The position numbers and the translations under genes are program-made. This document shows, one piece after another, positions 17,486 to 26,624 of a stretch of 64,000 nucleotides of DNA. The DNA is from Bordetella parapertussis. Its GTDB lineage: Bacteria > Pseudomonadota > Gammaproteobacteria > Burkholderiales > SG8-41. How positions within the stretch are numbered: the stretch's first letter is position 1; the number at the start of each line of letters is the position of its first letter. The DNA lies in the NCBI GenBank assembly GCA_945861275.1, contig CAMATZ010000013.1, forward strand, positions 50,746-114,745, written 5' to 3'. The notes below the pieces were generated by a model that saw nothing but the letters and a program-made list of their open reading frames with translations, had not been told where the DNA came from and made no database searches.

Positions 17486-18463
17486 ATGGTTTCCGTGTTG
17501 CGTCTGTGGGTGGCTGCGTTGTTTGTGTGCGCCGGTTCGAGTGCGCACGCGCAGGGCGCCGATCGTAATTATCCGAATAAACCGCTGCGGCTGATTGTGC
17601 CGTTCGCACCGGGCGGCTCGAACGACATCATGGCACGCATCATCGGGCAGAAGTTTTCCGAAAGCTTCGGGCAGCAGGTGATCATAGACAATCGCGGCGG
17701 CGCCAGCGGCATCATCGGCACCGATATCGCGGCGAAGGCGGCGCCCGACGGCTACACGCTGCTGATGATGAGCCTCACGCTGGCGGTGAACCCGAGTCTC
17801 TACAAAAAGCTGCCCTACGATACCGTGAAAGATCTTGCGCCGGTAAGCCTGGTGGCGTCCGCGCCATTGATACTGGTGGTGCATCCGTCGCTGCCGGTGA
17901 AATCGCTCAAGGATTTCATCGCGCACGCGAAAGCCAATCCCGGCAAATTCAATTTCGGCTCCGGCGGCCCCGGCACCACGCCGCACCTGGCCGGTGAAAT
18001 GTTGAAGGCTATGGCCGGATTGCAAATGACGCACGTGCCGTACAAAGGCGGCGGGCCGGCGCTCGCCGATCTGGTCGGCGGCCAGTTGCAACTGATGCTG
18101 GAGAATATTCCGAGCACCTTGCCGTTCGTTAAATCAGGCAAGTTGCGCGTGTTGGCGCTGAGCGGTCTGAAACGCTCATCACTGGTGCCCGAGGTGCCGA
18201 CCCTCGACGAAGCGGGATTGAAGGGTTATGAAATCGTCGGCTGGAACGGATTGTTCCTGCCTGCCGGCACGCCATCCGCAATCGTGGCGCGGTTACATAG
18301 CGAGACAGTGAAAGCACTCGCGGCTCCGGACATGAAAGAACGTTTGTCGGGCATGGGCGCGGAAGGCGTGGGTAACACGCCGGCGCAGTTCAGCGCTTTT
18401 GTGAAATCCGAAATCAAAAAATGGGCACAAGTGGTGCGCGATGCCGGGTTGCGTGTTGAATAA
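17486..18463 (+). CDS. Bug/TctC-family substrate-binding protein
   Basis: This 325-residue Bug receptor starts at the ATG at 17486 (MVSVLRLWVAALFVCAG signal peptide, cut after AHAQ), preceded by GCGAGGATAGCC. The mature domain has NYPNKPLRLIVPFAPGGSND, KAAPDGYTLL, HVPYKGGGPALADLVGG and KKWAQVVRDAGLRVE. It is transcribed away from the Bug gene at 16320-17306; the shared upstream region of about 180 bp may hold promoters for both. It is close in length and motifs to the other receptors here, which suggests duplication followed by change of ligand. Confidence 0.9.
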   Translation: MVSVLRLWVAALFVCAGSSAHAQGADRNYPNKPLRLIVPFAPGGSNDIMARIIGQKFSESFGQQVIIDNRGGASGIIGTDIAAKAAPDGYTLLMMSLTLAVNPSLYKKLPYDTVKDLAPVSLVASAPLILVVHPSLPVKSLKDFIAHAKANPGKFNFGSGGPGTTPHLAGEMLKAMAGLQMTHVPYKGGGPALADLVGGQLQLMLENIPSTLPFVKSGKLRVLALSGLKRSSLVPEVPTLDEAGLKGYEIVGWNGLFLPAGTPSAIVARLHSETVKALAAPDMKERLSGMGAEGVGNTPAQFSAFVKSEIKKWAQVVRDAGLRVE

Positions 18464-18666
18464 AATAGCAATAAAAACAAATGCTTATGATCTATCCGTC
18501 TCGGGTTGCGCAGGAGCGCGCCGCCGGAGGGCGGAACAGGGGCCCCTTCAGGGGATGTGACCCCGGAGGCGGATGCAGCGCCTGCGCTCGACGGCGCTGC
18601 GCTAGACTCGCGGGCGGTCGCATCCCGCGTTGCGGGTCCCTGCTCACTGCTCGCAGGCGCGCCGAT

Positions 18667-19659
18667 TCACGCGCCGAAGGTGAAGCGGCTGCCGACGTTG
18701 GAATACACCAGTTTTTCAGGCATGCGCTCTCGCATCATCGCGATAAAGGGTGCGCCGGTACAGTGCATCGGGACAATCACGTCAGGATTCAGTGCTTCGA
18801 GTTCGCGCAGGCTGTGCTGCAAATAATCCAGCGACGCGAGGCCCAGATGAAAGCCGCCGACGACGGCATGAACCTTGTCCACATTGGCGGCGGCCATCGC
18901 ACTCCTGACCGTATTGATGATGCCGGTGTGTCCGCATGACGAAATGACGACCAGGCCGCGACCCTTGACGATATAGCAGGTGGCGTGCTCGTCCTCATGC
19001 TGATCGCGCACGAGTTTGCCGCTGCGCTCGGCCTCGCTGTAATGGTCGTCCTGAACCAGCGAACCGCCGGTAACCACCTCAAATGACTTGCGCTCGATAT
19101 AACCTGACGTAAAGGCGCCATCGAGTGAGCGCGGCGTTTGGCAGCACACCGTGGCAACGTTCTGCGCCCGCAGCGAAGCCATGTTAATAGCGCCCCACGA
19201 CATCACTTCGCCGTCCTTTTCCTTGATCCATTTCTCGCGAAATACCGTCTCGCCGCCGACATAGAGCGCCAGATCGTTGCGCATCCGGCTGCGGTGTTGC
19301 AATACAAATCCGTCCAGGCCGCCGAAGTGATCGCGATGACCGTGGCTGAGAATCAGACCATTGATCGCCGCCGGATTGATGTCGAGCAGATCGAAGTTCC
19401 GATTGAGGATCTCCGGCGTGTAGCCAAAGTCGAGCAGGTACTGCGACTTGGCGCCGGCCTGAACCGCGCTCAGGTGCAGTGACAACCCCCATTCGGCAGC
19501 CAGCGTCGACATGTGACGCCCCGGAACTCGGCCTATATGCTCGATGCCAGCGAAGGGATGGGATGACTTGGGCAGGAAGCGCTCGTATTGCGAATCGACC
19601 ACCACACGCACCGACAATTCATCCACTACCGGGGATTTGAAGGGAATCATGGTTTCCAT
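18667..19659 (-). CDS. MBL-superfamily metal-dependent hydrolase (MptA/COG1237-like)
   Basis: This 330-residue metallo-beta-lactamase-superfamily protein belongs to the branch named after methanogen RFA-P synthase relatives. The metal motif is LSHGHRDHFGGL (His-106, His-108, Asp-110, His-111). Further His and Cys residues occur at SSCGHTG and PMHCTGAP toward the C-terminus, as in COG1237 proteins. It is cytoplasmic by sequence. It stands alone on the minus strand, convergent with a Bug gene and downstream of the CHAT protein gene. The function of bacterial members outside methanogens is not settled. Confidence 0.8.
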   Translation of the reverse strand: METMIPFKSPVVDELSVRVVVDSQYERFLPKSSHPFAGIEHIGRVPGRHMSTLAAEWGLSLHLSAVQAGAKSQYLLDFGYTPEILNRNFDLLDINPAAINGLILSHGHRDHFGGLDGFVLQHRSRMRNDLALYVGGETVFREKWIKEKDGEVMSWGAINMASLRAQNVATVCCQTPRSLDGAFTSGYIERKSFEVVTGGSLVQDDHYSEAERSGKLVRDQHEDEHATCYIVKGRGLVVISSCGHTGIINTVRSAMAAANVDKVHAVVGGFHLGLASLDYLQHSLRELEALNPDVIVPMHCTGAPFIAMMRERMPEKLVYSNVGSRFTFGA

Positions 19660-19737
19660 GACAGCTATCCTTTTCCGAGTGTTACGGTAAATCCAAAAAC
19701 TATGGCGTGGATAGGCTCACCGCACATTTGACGAGAC

Positions 19738-21834
19738 TTAGCGCCAGTCTCCCACCAAAATAAAAGGCGCCCAAAAGAACGGCTCTTTATTCGTGGCTGA
19801 CTTTATCAATTCCAGTTGAGCTTGCCTCAGTGCCTCGATCATCGGGCGATTTTTAAGTTCACGATAAAATGCGCTCATCAAGTTTGCCGCAGAATCATCT
19901 TCAATCGACCACAGTGATACCAACAGCGAACGCGCGCCTGCGGAAAGAAATGAACGCTTAAAACCAAAAAATTCATCCCCGCCACCCACTTTCCCGAGTC
20001 CGCTCTCGCACGCGGAAAGCGCAACCAAACGCGCAGCCGATAGATCCATACCCATAATTTCGTGCGCCTCCAGATCGCCCTTGGGCAGATCGGCACGGGC
20101 GAGCCGTATCGACGAATAAAGTGGATCAATTTCGTCCACCGTCGCGTGAGCAGCGATGTGAATTATCCCGTTACCCGGCGCCTGTGACAGGAAGCGCGGC
20201 TTATTCGCCTCCAGTCGTACAAAAATCTTGGCTTCCGGATACAAGGTTCCAATATTCTTTACTTCTTGCTCCGCCCCCGGCAGTGCAAACGCAGGGTTGC
20301 CCAAATCCGGATTGCCCATGGCGAGCATCGCCGGTTTGATCTGCGCTCCAGAATCCACAATGGCAAGCATCGCGTTGAGCGACGGCACCGAAGCCACCGC
20401 GCGTTCCTCGATCAAATAGCCTTGCGCCCCTGACAGTGCCTGCACCGGGAGGTAATGCATCGACTTATGCGGAACGACCACCAACGCTTCTTCGGGTTTG
20501 AGGCCAAGCGGCTGGATCAGCAGTTCATACAGCTTGCGCGATTTCGCCAGGGTATCCGTTGATCTATCGACGACGGCTCGCCGAAAACTTTCCACCAGCA
20601 CCGACAGTTCCTTGCGCCCGACGGGAATTACGGCGGCTTCTGTTGTCCCGGATCGCACTATCCATACCACGGTACGATTGCTTAGCACGTGATATACGGC
20701 TGCCATCGCCTTGGGTGGCATCCTCGCTATGGCCTGAGCAGTATCAAGCTCGTCATCCTTGGCTCGGCCCTTTAGCGTGTCAAGCAAAGTCCGGCCTCGA
20801 CTTTCTTCGCTGAACGCGAGCGCTTCATCAAAGCGCTTTGCATCAACCAGCAAACCGATTGCATCATCGTAAATGGACTGCACATCGCCAAAAAAACCGG
20901 CCCTGAACTCTGAACTGCGAAACTGAGTCCGCAACTGCTTAGCAGAGGCCATTGCTTCGCGAAATGCTGCCAGTGCCTTTTCGCGATCACCCGCCGCCGC
21001 GAGCGCCTGCCCAAGGCCATACTGCATCCACATCAGGTGATAAGTATCTTTGTCGCCGCGCATCTCGTTGGCCGCAGCCGTGAAATACTCCGCTGCCTTT
21101 AGAGAATTACGCTCGGCGACAGCAAGCTGCCCACGCGCGCGGGCAACGAACGGATCCCATCTTCTGTCACCTGTGCCGATGTCATCCAAAATCTGACGCG
21201 CCGCATCGATCTTACCGCGTCGGATTTCAGCGTTCGCGATCGATAATCTAATAGGCAACCGTTGCGGGTCAGCGCCAAAAAGTTGAGATACGGCGCTCTG
21301 GTAATGTTTTATCGCCAAGTCAATTTGATCCCGACGCATGGCAACATCCCCTGTTACCTTATGGATGGCGGCCAGAATGGAACCGCGGTCACGTCCGAGG
21401 TTACTTCTTGCCAAGTAGGTTAGTGCTTGATTCGCCCACTCTTCCGCCCGATCTAGATCGCCCGCTAGGCTGTAGGCATAGGCAAGGTCTCGCGACGCCC
21501 ACGTCAATGCAGTGGTGTTGTTCGAAATTTGGCCGAGAAAAAGCACCTTGCTCGCCTCGCGTACAGCCTGCCGGAATTCTCCGCGGTCGGCGAGACCATT
21601 GGAATTTTTACAGTACTGTTGCCAAGTCTCCTTATGGCTATCAGCGTCATATAGAAGTTTGCCACTCGTCGCAAGACCCGCGGCAGTTTCCGCATCACGC
21701 AGCATTGCCTCCAAGCGTGATCCCGTATTAAGTCTTTGCTGCGACAGTGCCGGCGTTACAGCAAATTGCATGCTCACGACGGCTGCGATGGATGCAGCAA
21801 ACAGCATTGTTCGTCTTGAAATTGATAGGCCCAT
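19738..21834 (-). CDS. Exported TPR-CHAT domain protein (caspase-like peptidase fold)
   Basis: This 698-residue protein has a signal peptide (an Arg-rich start, then MLFAASIAAVVSMQFAV, cut near ALSQQ), a tetratricopeptide-repeat region (about 90-340, with units such as LAYAYSLAGDLDRAEEWANQAL) and a C-terminal CHAT domain. The CHAT catalytic pair is visible: His-563 in HIAAHATVD and Cys-609 in LSACESGLG, followed by the usual GGGDEFFGFKRSFLSAGA stretch. CHAT proteases are clan CD cysteine peptidases; TPR-CHAT proteins are known in gasdermin and CRISPR-linked (Craspase) systems, but exported ones in proteobacteria are mostly uncharacterised. It is a single gene with no partner beside it. Confidence 0.85.
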   Translation of the reverse strand: MGLSISRRTMLFAASIAAVVSMQFAVTPALSQQRLNTGSRLEAMLRDAETAAGLATSGKLLYDADSHKETWQQYCKNSNGLADRGEFRQAVREASKVLFLGQISNNTTALTWASRDLAYAYSLAGDLDRAEEWANQALTYLARSNLGRDRGSILAAIHKVTGDVAMRRDQIDLAIKHYQSAVSQLFGADPQRLPIRLSIANAEIRRGKIDAARQILDDIGTGDRRWDPFVARARGQLAVAERNSLKAAEYFTAAANEMRGDKDTYHLMWMQYGLGQALAAAGDREKALAAFREAMASAKQLRTQFRSSEFRAGFFGDVQSIYDDAIGLLVDAKRFDEALAFSEESRGRTLLDTLKGRAKDDELDTAQAIARMPPKAMAAVYHVLSNRTVVWIVRSGTTEAAVIPVGRKELSVLVESFRRAVVDRSTDTLAKSRKLYELLIQPLGLKPEEALVVVPHKSMHYLPVQALSGAQGYLIEERAVASVPSLNAMLAIVDSGAQIKPAMLAMGNPDLGNPAFALPGAEQEVKNIGTLYPEAKIFVRLEANKPRFLSQAPGNGIIHIAAHATVDEIDPLYSSIRLARADLPKGDLEAHEIMGMDLSAARLVALSACESGLGKVGGGDEFFGFKRSFLSAGARSLLVSLWSIEDDSAANLMSAFYRELKNRPMIEALRQAQLELIKSATNKEPFFWAPFILVGDWR

Positions 21835-22020
21835 CGTTACGCTCTCGCTTTACGATTAAAGTGTGGCGATCCCACGTCGCATTTTGCGCTATTAGCTGTT
21901 CATGCGGTTATAATGTGCCGGAGTTCTCACGCCGCTGGACACTCGCTGCTCCTCAGAATACAGGTTAGTATAACTATTTGTTTTTATTAACTATTTTTAC
22001 AATAACCATTCACCACCACG

Positions 22021-22748
22021 TTGACCTGCGCGCGCGAAACGCCTGATGCTCCGTATGTCATCGCACCGGAAACCCGCACCACACTCACCTATGCGCAACT
22101 GCAACGCGACTCGGTTCAATTCGCCGCGTTTCTGTTAAATCGCCGCCTGCGCAAAGGCGACAAAGTCGCGCTGATGCTGCACAACAGCTACCAGACCGCG
22201 CGGCGGCTGATCGGCGTGATGTACGTCGGCTTCATGGTTGCGCCGCTCAATCTGCTGGCGCAGGTGTCGCAACTGACCTACGTGCTCGACCATTCCGACA
22301 GCGAACTTGTTTTTACCAGCGTGGAACTTGCGCCGCGCGTGCACGAGGTGCTGGTGGATGTAAGTCGTTAAGTTGAAGTCGTCGTTATTGACCCTGATTC
22401 CGAAATAATTTTCGACGCACAAACAAAAGCCACGCTGCCAGATGTGGATGACGACACCTTGCTGATGTACACCTCCGCCACCAACGGCAAGCCCAAGGGC
22501 TGCGTGCTCTCCAATCGCAGCGTGGTTGCCGGAGATGAATTCACCAGCAGCGCACATCAACTCGCGGCGCAGGATCGCGTGCTGCGCGCGATGCCGCTCT
22601 ATCATATCAACGGACAGATCGTCACCACGGTGGCGCCGCTGGTGCACGGCGGCAGCGTGGTGATGCCGCACCGCTTCAGTGCGTCGAACTACTGGGATCT
22701 GGTATCGAAGCACCACTGTACCTGGATCAACGTGGTGCCTAGCCCCGC
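22021..22748 (+). pseudogene. AMP-dependent synthetase/ligase remnant
   Basis: The frame encodes the N-terminal part of an acyl-CoA synthetase-like enzyme (LTYAQLQRDSVQFAAFL, then GDKVALMLHNSY) and, after an in-frame TAA at 22369-22371, continues in the same frame through the ATP-binding loop (MYTSATNGKPKG, normally SGTTGxPKG) and PLYHINGQ. It stops abruptly at about 22745, where a HicB cassette begins, and the C-terminal AMP-ligase domain is missing. The gene is therefore dead by a stop, a degraded P-loop and truncation. Confidence 0.85.
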
Positions 22749-23060
22749 TTTCCTTGGGACAGCGTGCTAATATTCCCGGCAACCAGGGGGAACCATGCTG
22801 GTACCGTTTAACCTGAAATAACTGAAGGATCAATCATGGCCAGTCATAGCTATACCGCGATTCTGGAGCGAGAAGGCGATATGTATGTCGCCTTGTGTCC
22901 CGAACTCGACGGCGCGAGCCAGGGCGTAACGGTTAAGGAGGCGACCGCCAATCTCAAGGAAGCAGTAGAACTGTTTCTCGAATGCGCCGACCCGGCGGAA
23001 GTCAAGCGGCGCCTGCATAGCGAAGTATTCGTGACGCGCTTCGAAGCCGTGCATGGCTCG
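22743..23060 (+). repeat. HicB cassette, copy 1
   Basis: This segment, from CCCCGCTT through CTTGGGACAGCG and the HicB gene to its last codons, is nearly the same as 27271-27732. Relative to copy 2 it lacks about 150 bp between the first ATG (22794) and the sequence just before hicB. The left border cuts the AMP-ligase remnant. Confidence 0.8.
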
Positions 23061-23078
23061 CCACAGCGCATGGTGTAA
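22836..23078 (+). CDS. hicB: HicB-like antitoxin, orphan
   Basis: This 80-residue protein has the HicB partial RNase-H-like fold: SYTAILEREGDMYVALCPEL followed by the A(S/T)QGxTVxEA and LKEAVELFLE pattern. AAGGATCAATC precedes the ATG. HicB neutralises the HicA mRNA interferase. Here the downstream hicA start (ATG at 23053) keeps only Met-Ala before the sequence becomes unrelated, so the toxin is gone. The last six codons (SPQRMV) differ from copy 2 and are probably read-through into flanking DNA. It may still act as a free-standing antitoxin or be on the way to loss. Confidence 0.8.
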   Translation: MASHSYTAILEREGDMYVALCPELDGASQGVTVKEATANLKEAVELFLECADPAEVKRRLHSEVFVTRFEAVHGSPQRMV

Positions 23079-23097
23079 CCTCGTCTCCAACGCCGTA

Positions 23098-24015
23098 TCA
23101 GTGCTCTTTCACCTTGCGGCATTCGCCCGCTACCGATTCCCGGATGATTTCCGCGAGACGCAACGTTCCCGGCCCGGCGGCGTCGCGGTTGGCAAATACG
23201 AGGTACAGTTCGGCATAACGCTCGCTGCCGTCCCGCAACGGCAGCGGTTTGAGTGTCCCAGCTGCGAGTTCGTCGCGGATTTTGTATTCCGGCAGCCACG
23301 CATATCCATAGCCGGAGCGCGCAGCGATAATTGAGGTGGACATGTTGCTCACCGTCCAGCGCTGCGTCGCCTCTACGCTGGTGCGGGCGCTGCGGTCGTG
23401 GCCCGTCTCGCGCATCACTAACTGGCGATGCGCGCGCAAATCCTTGAGCGTCACTTTGCGCCGCAAGGCATGCAGCGGATGCGCTGGACTCGTCGCGAGC
23501 ACCAGCCGCAGCCGCACGAGAGGATCACCCGCGTATCCCGCCGGCACATCACCAGCGATCGCCAGATCCACCCTGCCCTCGAGCAATGCCTCCTGCGTGC
23601 CGCTGATCACCGATTCCATGAGTTCTATGTGCGTGTCGGGCCCTTCCTTGCCGAAGCGCTCGAGGCAATCGAGGATGAGCCACGTCGGAAACAGCACTTC
23701 CACGGCGAGGCGGATTTCCGGCTCCCAGCCCGCGGACAACGAGCGCGCCGTTTTCTCGAGCCCGCCGGCCTCTTCCAGCAGCGACTGCGCGCGCCGGTAC
23801 AACAACTGGCCAGTCGCCGTCAGCACGGCCTTGCGTCCCTTGATTTCGAATGCTTTCACCCCGAGCACTGCTTCCAGCTTCTGCACGCCATAGGTCACCG
23901 CCGACTGACTCTTGTGTAGCGCATCGGCGGCCTGCGCGTAACCCCCGGCGTCGACGACCGCAATCAGAGCGCGCCATTGCTCCAGGGAGATATGAGGCAT
24001 CACGGGGACAGACAT
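23098..24015 (-). CDS. LysR-family transcriptional regulator
   Basis: This 305-residue LysR regulator has an N-terminal winged helix-turn-helix (ISLEQWRALIAVVDAGGYAQAADALHKSQSAVTY) and a ligand-binding domain from about residue 90. It is divergent from an azoreductase gene, with 105 bp between the starts, the usual layout for a LysR protein that controls its neighbour in response to a metabolite. That spacer holds an inverted repeat (24024-24032 and 24061-24069). The effector is unknown; quinones or azo compounds are likely given the targets. Confidence 0.9.
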   Translation of the reverse strand: MSVPVMPHISLEQWRALIAVVDAGGYAQAADALHKSQSAVTYGVQKLEAVLGVKAFEIKGRKAVLTATGQLLYRRAQSLLEEAGGLEKTARSLSAGWEPEIRLAVEVLFPTWLILDCLERFGKEGPDTHIELMESVISGTQEALLEGRVDLAIAGDVPAGYAGDPLVRLRLVLATSPAHPLHALRRKVTLKDLRAHRQLVMRETGHDRSARTSVEATQRWTVSNMSTSIIAARSGYGYAWLPEYKIRDELAAGTLKPLPLRDGSERYAELYLVFANRDAAGPGTLRLAEIIRESVAGECRKVKEH

Positions 24016-24023
24016 ATATCAGA

Positions 24024-24069
24024 TAAATAGATTAAACATAGTTAAATATTGCACTATTTTATCTATTTA
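24024..24069. promoter_or_regulatory. Inverted repeat between divergent lysR and azoR-like genes
   Basis: The nine-base arms TAAATAGAT and ATCTATTTA are perfectly complementary with a 28-base A+T-rich spacer. This lies in the only non-coding gap between the regulator and the azoreductase and is a candidate LysR binding region. Confidence 0.5.
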
Positions 24070-24120
24070 GTAAATGTTTAAATGATGCTCGTTGTTTAAC
24101 TTCATACAAGGACACATCAA

Positions 24121-24756
24121 ATGAACAAGAACCTGCTGCAAGTAAATGCCAGCCTGTTTTCCGATGCCGGGCAATCGAGCATTTTGGCGAATGAATTCGT
24201 AACGGGATGGCGCGCCCGCAACGCCGGCGCCGCCGTAACCGTACGGGATCTCGCGCGCGACCCTGTGCCGCACCTGACGGCCGAACGCTTCCAGGCGTTT
24301 TTGACGAAGCCGGAAGCCCGCACGCCGGAGCAACGCGTCGAGGCCGCTTATTCCGACGCACTGATAGCCGAACTGAAACGCGCCGACGTCATCGTGTTCG
24401 GCGTGCCGATGTACAACTTCGACGTGCCGTCCACGCTCAAAGCGTATTTCGACCACATTGCGCGCGCGGGTTCCACCTTCAACTACACGGCGCAGGGCGC
24501 TGTCGGTTTGCTGACCGGCAAAAAGGTTTATATTTTCGCGGCGCGCGGCGGCATCTACACGGGCAAACCGCACGACACGCAAAGCGCTTATCTGCGCAAC
24601 TTTCTCGGTTTGCTCGGCATTACCGACATCGAGATCGTCTACGCGGAGGGATTGGCCATCAGCGACGCAAGCAAGCAGACCGCGTTGGCGCAGGCGAAAT
24701 TGGCCATCGTGAACCTGCACGCAGCCGCCGACGCGCGGGAACTGCTTGCCGCCTGA
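24121..24756 (+). CDS. FMN-dependent NADH-azoreductase (AzoR family)
   Basis: This 211-residue flavodoxin-like protein has the AzoR N-terminus (LLQVNASLFSDAGQSSILANEF), the FMN-phosphate segment VPMYNFDVPSTLKAYFD and the FAARGGIY motif. AzoR proteins act as homodimers in the cytoplasm and reduce azo dyes and quinones by two electrons, probably protecting against thiol and quinone stress. The gene is divergent from a LysR regulator and 81 bp upstream of a pirin, so the three probably form a redox-stress module. ACAAGGACACATCAA before the ATG carries the ribosome-binding site. Confidence 0.9.
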   Translation: MNKNLLQVNASLFSDAGQSSILANEFVTGWRARNAGAAVTVRDLARDPVPHLTAERFQAFLTKPEARTPEQRVEAAYSDALIAELKRADVIVFGVPMYNFDVPSTLKAYFDHIARAGSTFNYTAQGAVGLLTGKKVYIFAARGGIYTGKPHDTQSAYLRNFLGLLGITDIEIVYAEGLAISDASKQTALAQAKLAIVNLHAAADARELLAA

Positions 24757-24837
24757 GCGGCGCAGCCGCAGCATCTTGCTTTTTTGCGGCAAACCCTCAC
24801 ATCAAATTGATAATCGTAATTACAAGGAGTTAGAGCG

Positions 24838-25710
24838 ATGAAAAAGCTTTCGTTTATTCAACGTAACAACCAGCGCCACTGGGTGGGCGACGGATTTCCC
24901 GTGCGCAGCATCTTCTCCTACAACGACCGCGCGGCCGAGTTGTCGCCGTTCCTGCTGCTGGATTACGCGGGTCCGGCGCACTTTCCGCCGACGACTCAGC
25001 GCAAGGGCGTCGGCGAACACCCGCACCGCGGCTTCGAAACCGTAACCATCGTGTATGACGGCGAGGTCGAGCATCGCGACTCGTCGGGCGGGGGCGGCGT
25101 AATCGGTCCGGGCGACGTGCAGTGGATGACGGCGGCCGGCGGGCTCGTCCACGAGGAATATCACGGCACCGCGTTCGCGAAGCGCGGCGGTGCGTTCGAG
25201 ATGGTGCAGCTATGGGTGAACCTCCCCGCGAAAGACAAGATGGCGACGCCTGGCTATCAAGGCATCACGAGCGCCCGCATCCCGCGCGTCAAGCTGCCCG
25301 ACGGTGCCGGTACGGTGCGCGTGATTGCCGGCGACTACAACGGTACGCACGGTTCGGCGCGCACATTTACGCCGGTGAACGTCTGGGACGTGCGCCTGCA
25401 CGCGGGAAAACGCGCGGCGTTTACGGTGCCCGCTGATTACACCACCGCACTGTTTGTGCTGCGCGGGCGCATACGCCTGCCGGAAGGCGAGTCGGTGGCG
25501 GAAGCCGAAGTGGCCGTGCTCGAGCGCGCCGGCACAGACTTCTCGGTGGAAGTTCTGGAAGACACCACGCTGCTGGTGTTGAACGGTCAGCCACTTAACG
25601 AACCCGTGGTCGGCCACGGTCCGTTTGTTATGAACACCCGCGCCGAAATCCAACAGGCGATGATGGACTACCAGAACGGCAAGATGGGGCATATGGCCGA
25701 GGTTCAGTAA
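24838..25710 (+). CDS. Pirin-family protein
   Basis: This 290-residue bicupin has the pirin iron site HPHRGFETVT (His-61, His-63), with His-105 and Glu-107 in GGLVHEEYH. Bacterial pirins can have quercetin 2,3-dioxygenase activity or act as redox-sensitive partners. AAGGAGTTAGAGCG gives a good ribosome-binding site before the ATG at 24838. Position after the azoreductase suggests a common transcript and a role in dealing with flavonoid- or quinone-type compounds. It differs clearly from the second pirin at 45973. Confidence 0.9.
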   Translation: MKKLSFIQRNNQRHWVGDGFPVRSIFSYNDRAAELSPFLLLDYAGPAHFPPTTQRKGVGEHPHRGFETVTIVYDGEVEHRDSSGGGGVIGPGDVQWMTAAGGLVHEEYHGTAFAKRGGAFEMVQLWVNLPAKDKMATPGYQGITSARIPRVKLPDGAGTVRVIAGDYNGTHGSARTFTPVNVWDVRLHAGKRAAFTVPADYTTALFVLRGRIRLPEGESVAEAEVAVLERAGTDFSVEVLEDTTLLVLNGQPLNEPVVGHGPFVMNTRAEIQQAMMDYQNGKMGHMAEVQ

Positions 25711-25801
25711 AAAACGCGCTCTGGGTTGCTGTTCCAAAGCTGCAGCATGCATTCGTGTGGAATGGACTGAAAGCCGCAAAGCTGTTAGATAGTATTTACG
25801 G

Positions 25802-26224
25802 TCATTTGGCGCCTTCAAGCGCCGCCCGTCGCTTGGGCGCTTTGGCGCTGGCGGTGCGGGTGGCGCGCCGGAGCTTGGTGGCCACATTCCCCTTACCACC
25901 CAAGTCACCAAGACCTTGCAACACGATTTCCGCACCCTGTTTGGTGTGAACTACCAACGACAACTCGGCACCGGCGGCACGCACATAGCGTTGTAAGGTT
26001 GACAACAACAGATCGGAACGCTTTTCCAATTGCGCCACAGCCACCTGCCCCACCCCGAGTTCGCGTGCAATCTCGGATTGCGTTTTGCACATGGCCTTGC
26101 GTATCTCACCGAGCGAATCAGCATGCTCGATCATCTCGCGCGCGAGCCGCACGGCTTTGGTTTCGATTCGGTCTCGCCGCGCCTTGGGCAAGCCCGCAAT
26201 TACGTCATCAATGCTACGTCCCAT
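25802..26224 (-). CDS. Helix-turn-helix (XRE) antitoxin of a type II toxin-antitoxin pair
   Basis: This 140-residue protein has an N-terminal dimer helix region and an XRE-type HTH (KTQSEIARELGVGQVAVAQLEKRSD, about residues 65-90), then a basic C-terminal tail rich in Lys, Arg and Ala. The gene starts 3 bp after the stop of a RelE/Gp49-like toxin, the toxin-first order typical of HigBA-like pairs. It probably binds the palindrome at 26625-26660 to repress the pair. The long Lys/Arg tail is unusual and could touch DNA or RNA. Confidence 0.82.
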   Translation of the reverse strand: MGRSIDDVIAGLPKARRDRIETKAVRLAREMIEHADSLGEIRKAMCKTQSEIARELGVGQVAVAQLEKRSDLLLSTLQRYVRAAGAELSLVVHTKQGAEIVLQGLGDLGGKGNVATKLRRATRTASAKAPKRRAALEGAK

Positions 26225-26227
26225 TTT

Positions 26228-26617
26228 TCACCTCTTACCTAATTTCGCGGCTTTGACCTGCCGCAGATGCGCATCGAACCGCGCATCCGCGATTTTGATC
26301 AGCCGTTTGTAAAACAACTGTTGATTCCTTCCCTGCTTTTCTCCGGCTACCAGCACGACGGCGGCTCGCTCGGGATCAAATGCAAAAGCCGCTCGCCAGA
26401 CTTCACGTCCGCCGTGCGCGGTGAAGCGCAACTCTTTCATGTTCGCGTGCTTCGAGCCGGCAAGGGTATCGACATGAGGACGGCCCGTTTTCGGTCCAGC
26501 AATCTGCACCGCTTTGGCGGCCGCCAACAAATTGTCCTGCACGTCTTCGGTCAAAGCCTCAAATTCGGCATGGAATTCGCCATGGAACAGCACGTTCCAG
26601 ATCATGAGTTTATTCAC
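26228..26617 (-). CDS. RelE/ParE-superfamily (phage Gp49-like) toxin
   Basis: This 129-residue protein matches the HigB-like Gp49 branch: ATM-less start WNVLFHGEFHAEFEALTEDVQD, the MKELRFTAHGGREVWRAAFAFDP core strand set and a C-terminal YKRLIKIADARFDAHL helix. The toxin probably cleaves mRNA at the ribosome. The GTG at 26617 is given; an ATG at 26605 (MIWNVLF) is equally possible. It is followed 3 bp later by the HTH antitoxin gene. Confidence 0.82.
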   Translation of the reverse strand: MNKLMIWNVLFHGEFHAEFEALTEDVQDNLLAAAKAVQIAGPKTGRPHVDTLAGSKHANMKELRFTAHGGREVWRAAFAFDPERAAVVLVAGEKQGRNQQLFYKRLIKIADARFDAHLRQVKAAKLGKR

Positions 26618-26624
26618 GATTGAA

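Noticed and set aside
18464..18666. Small plus-strand open frames between the Bug gene and the MBL gene
   Set aside because: They read antisense into the MBL gene and have no ribosome-binding site or recognisable domain.
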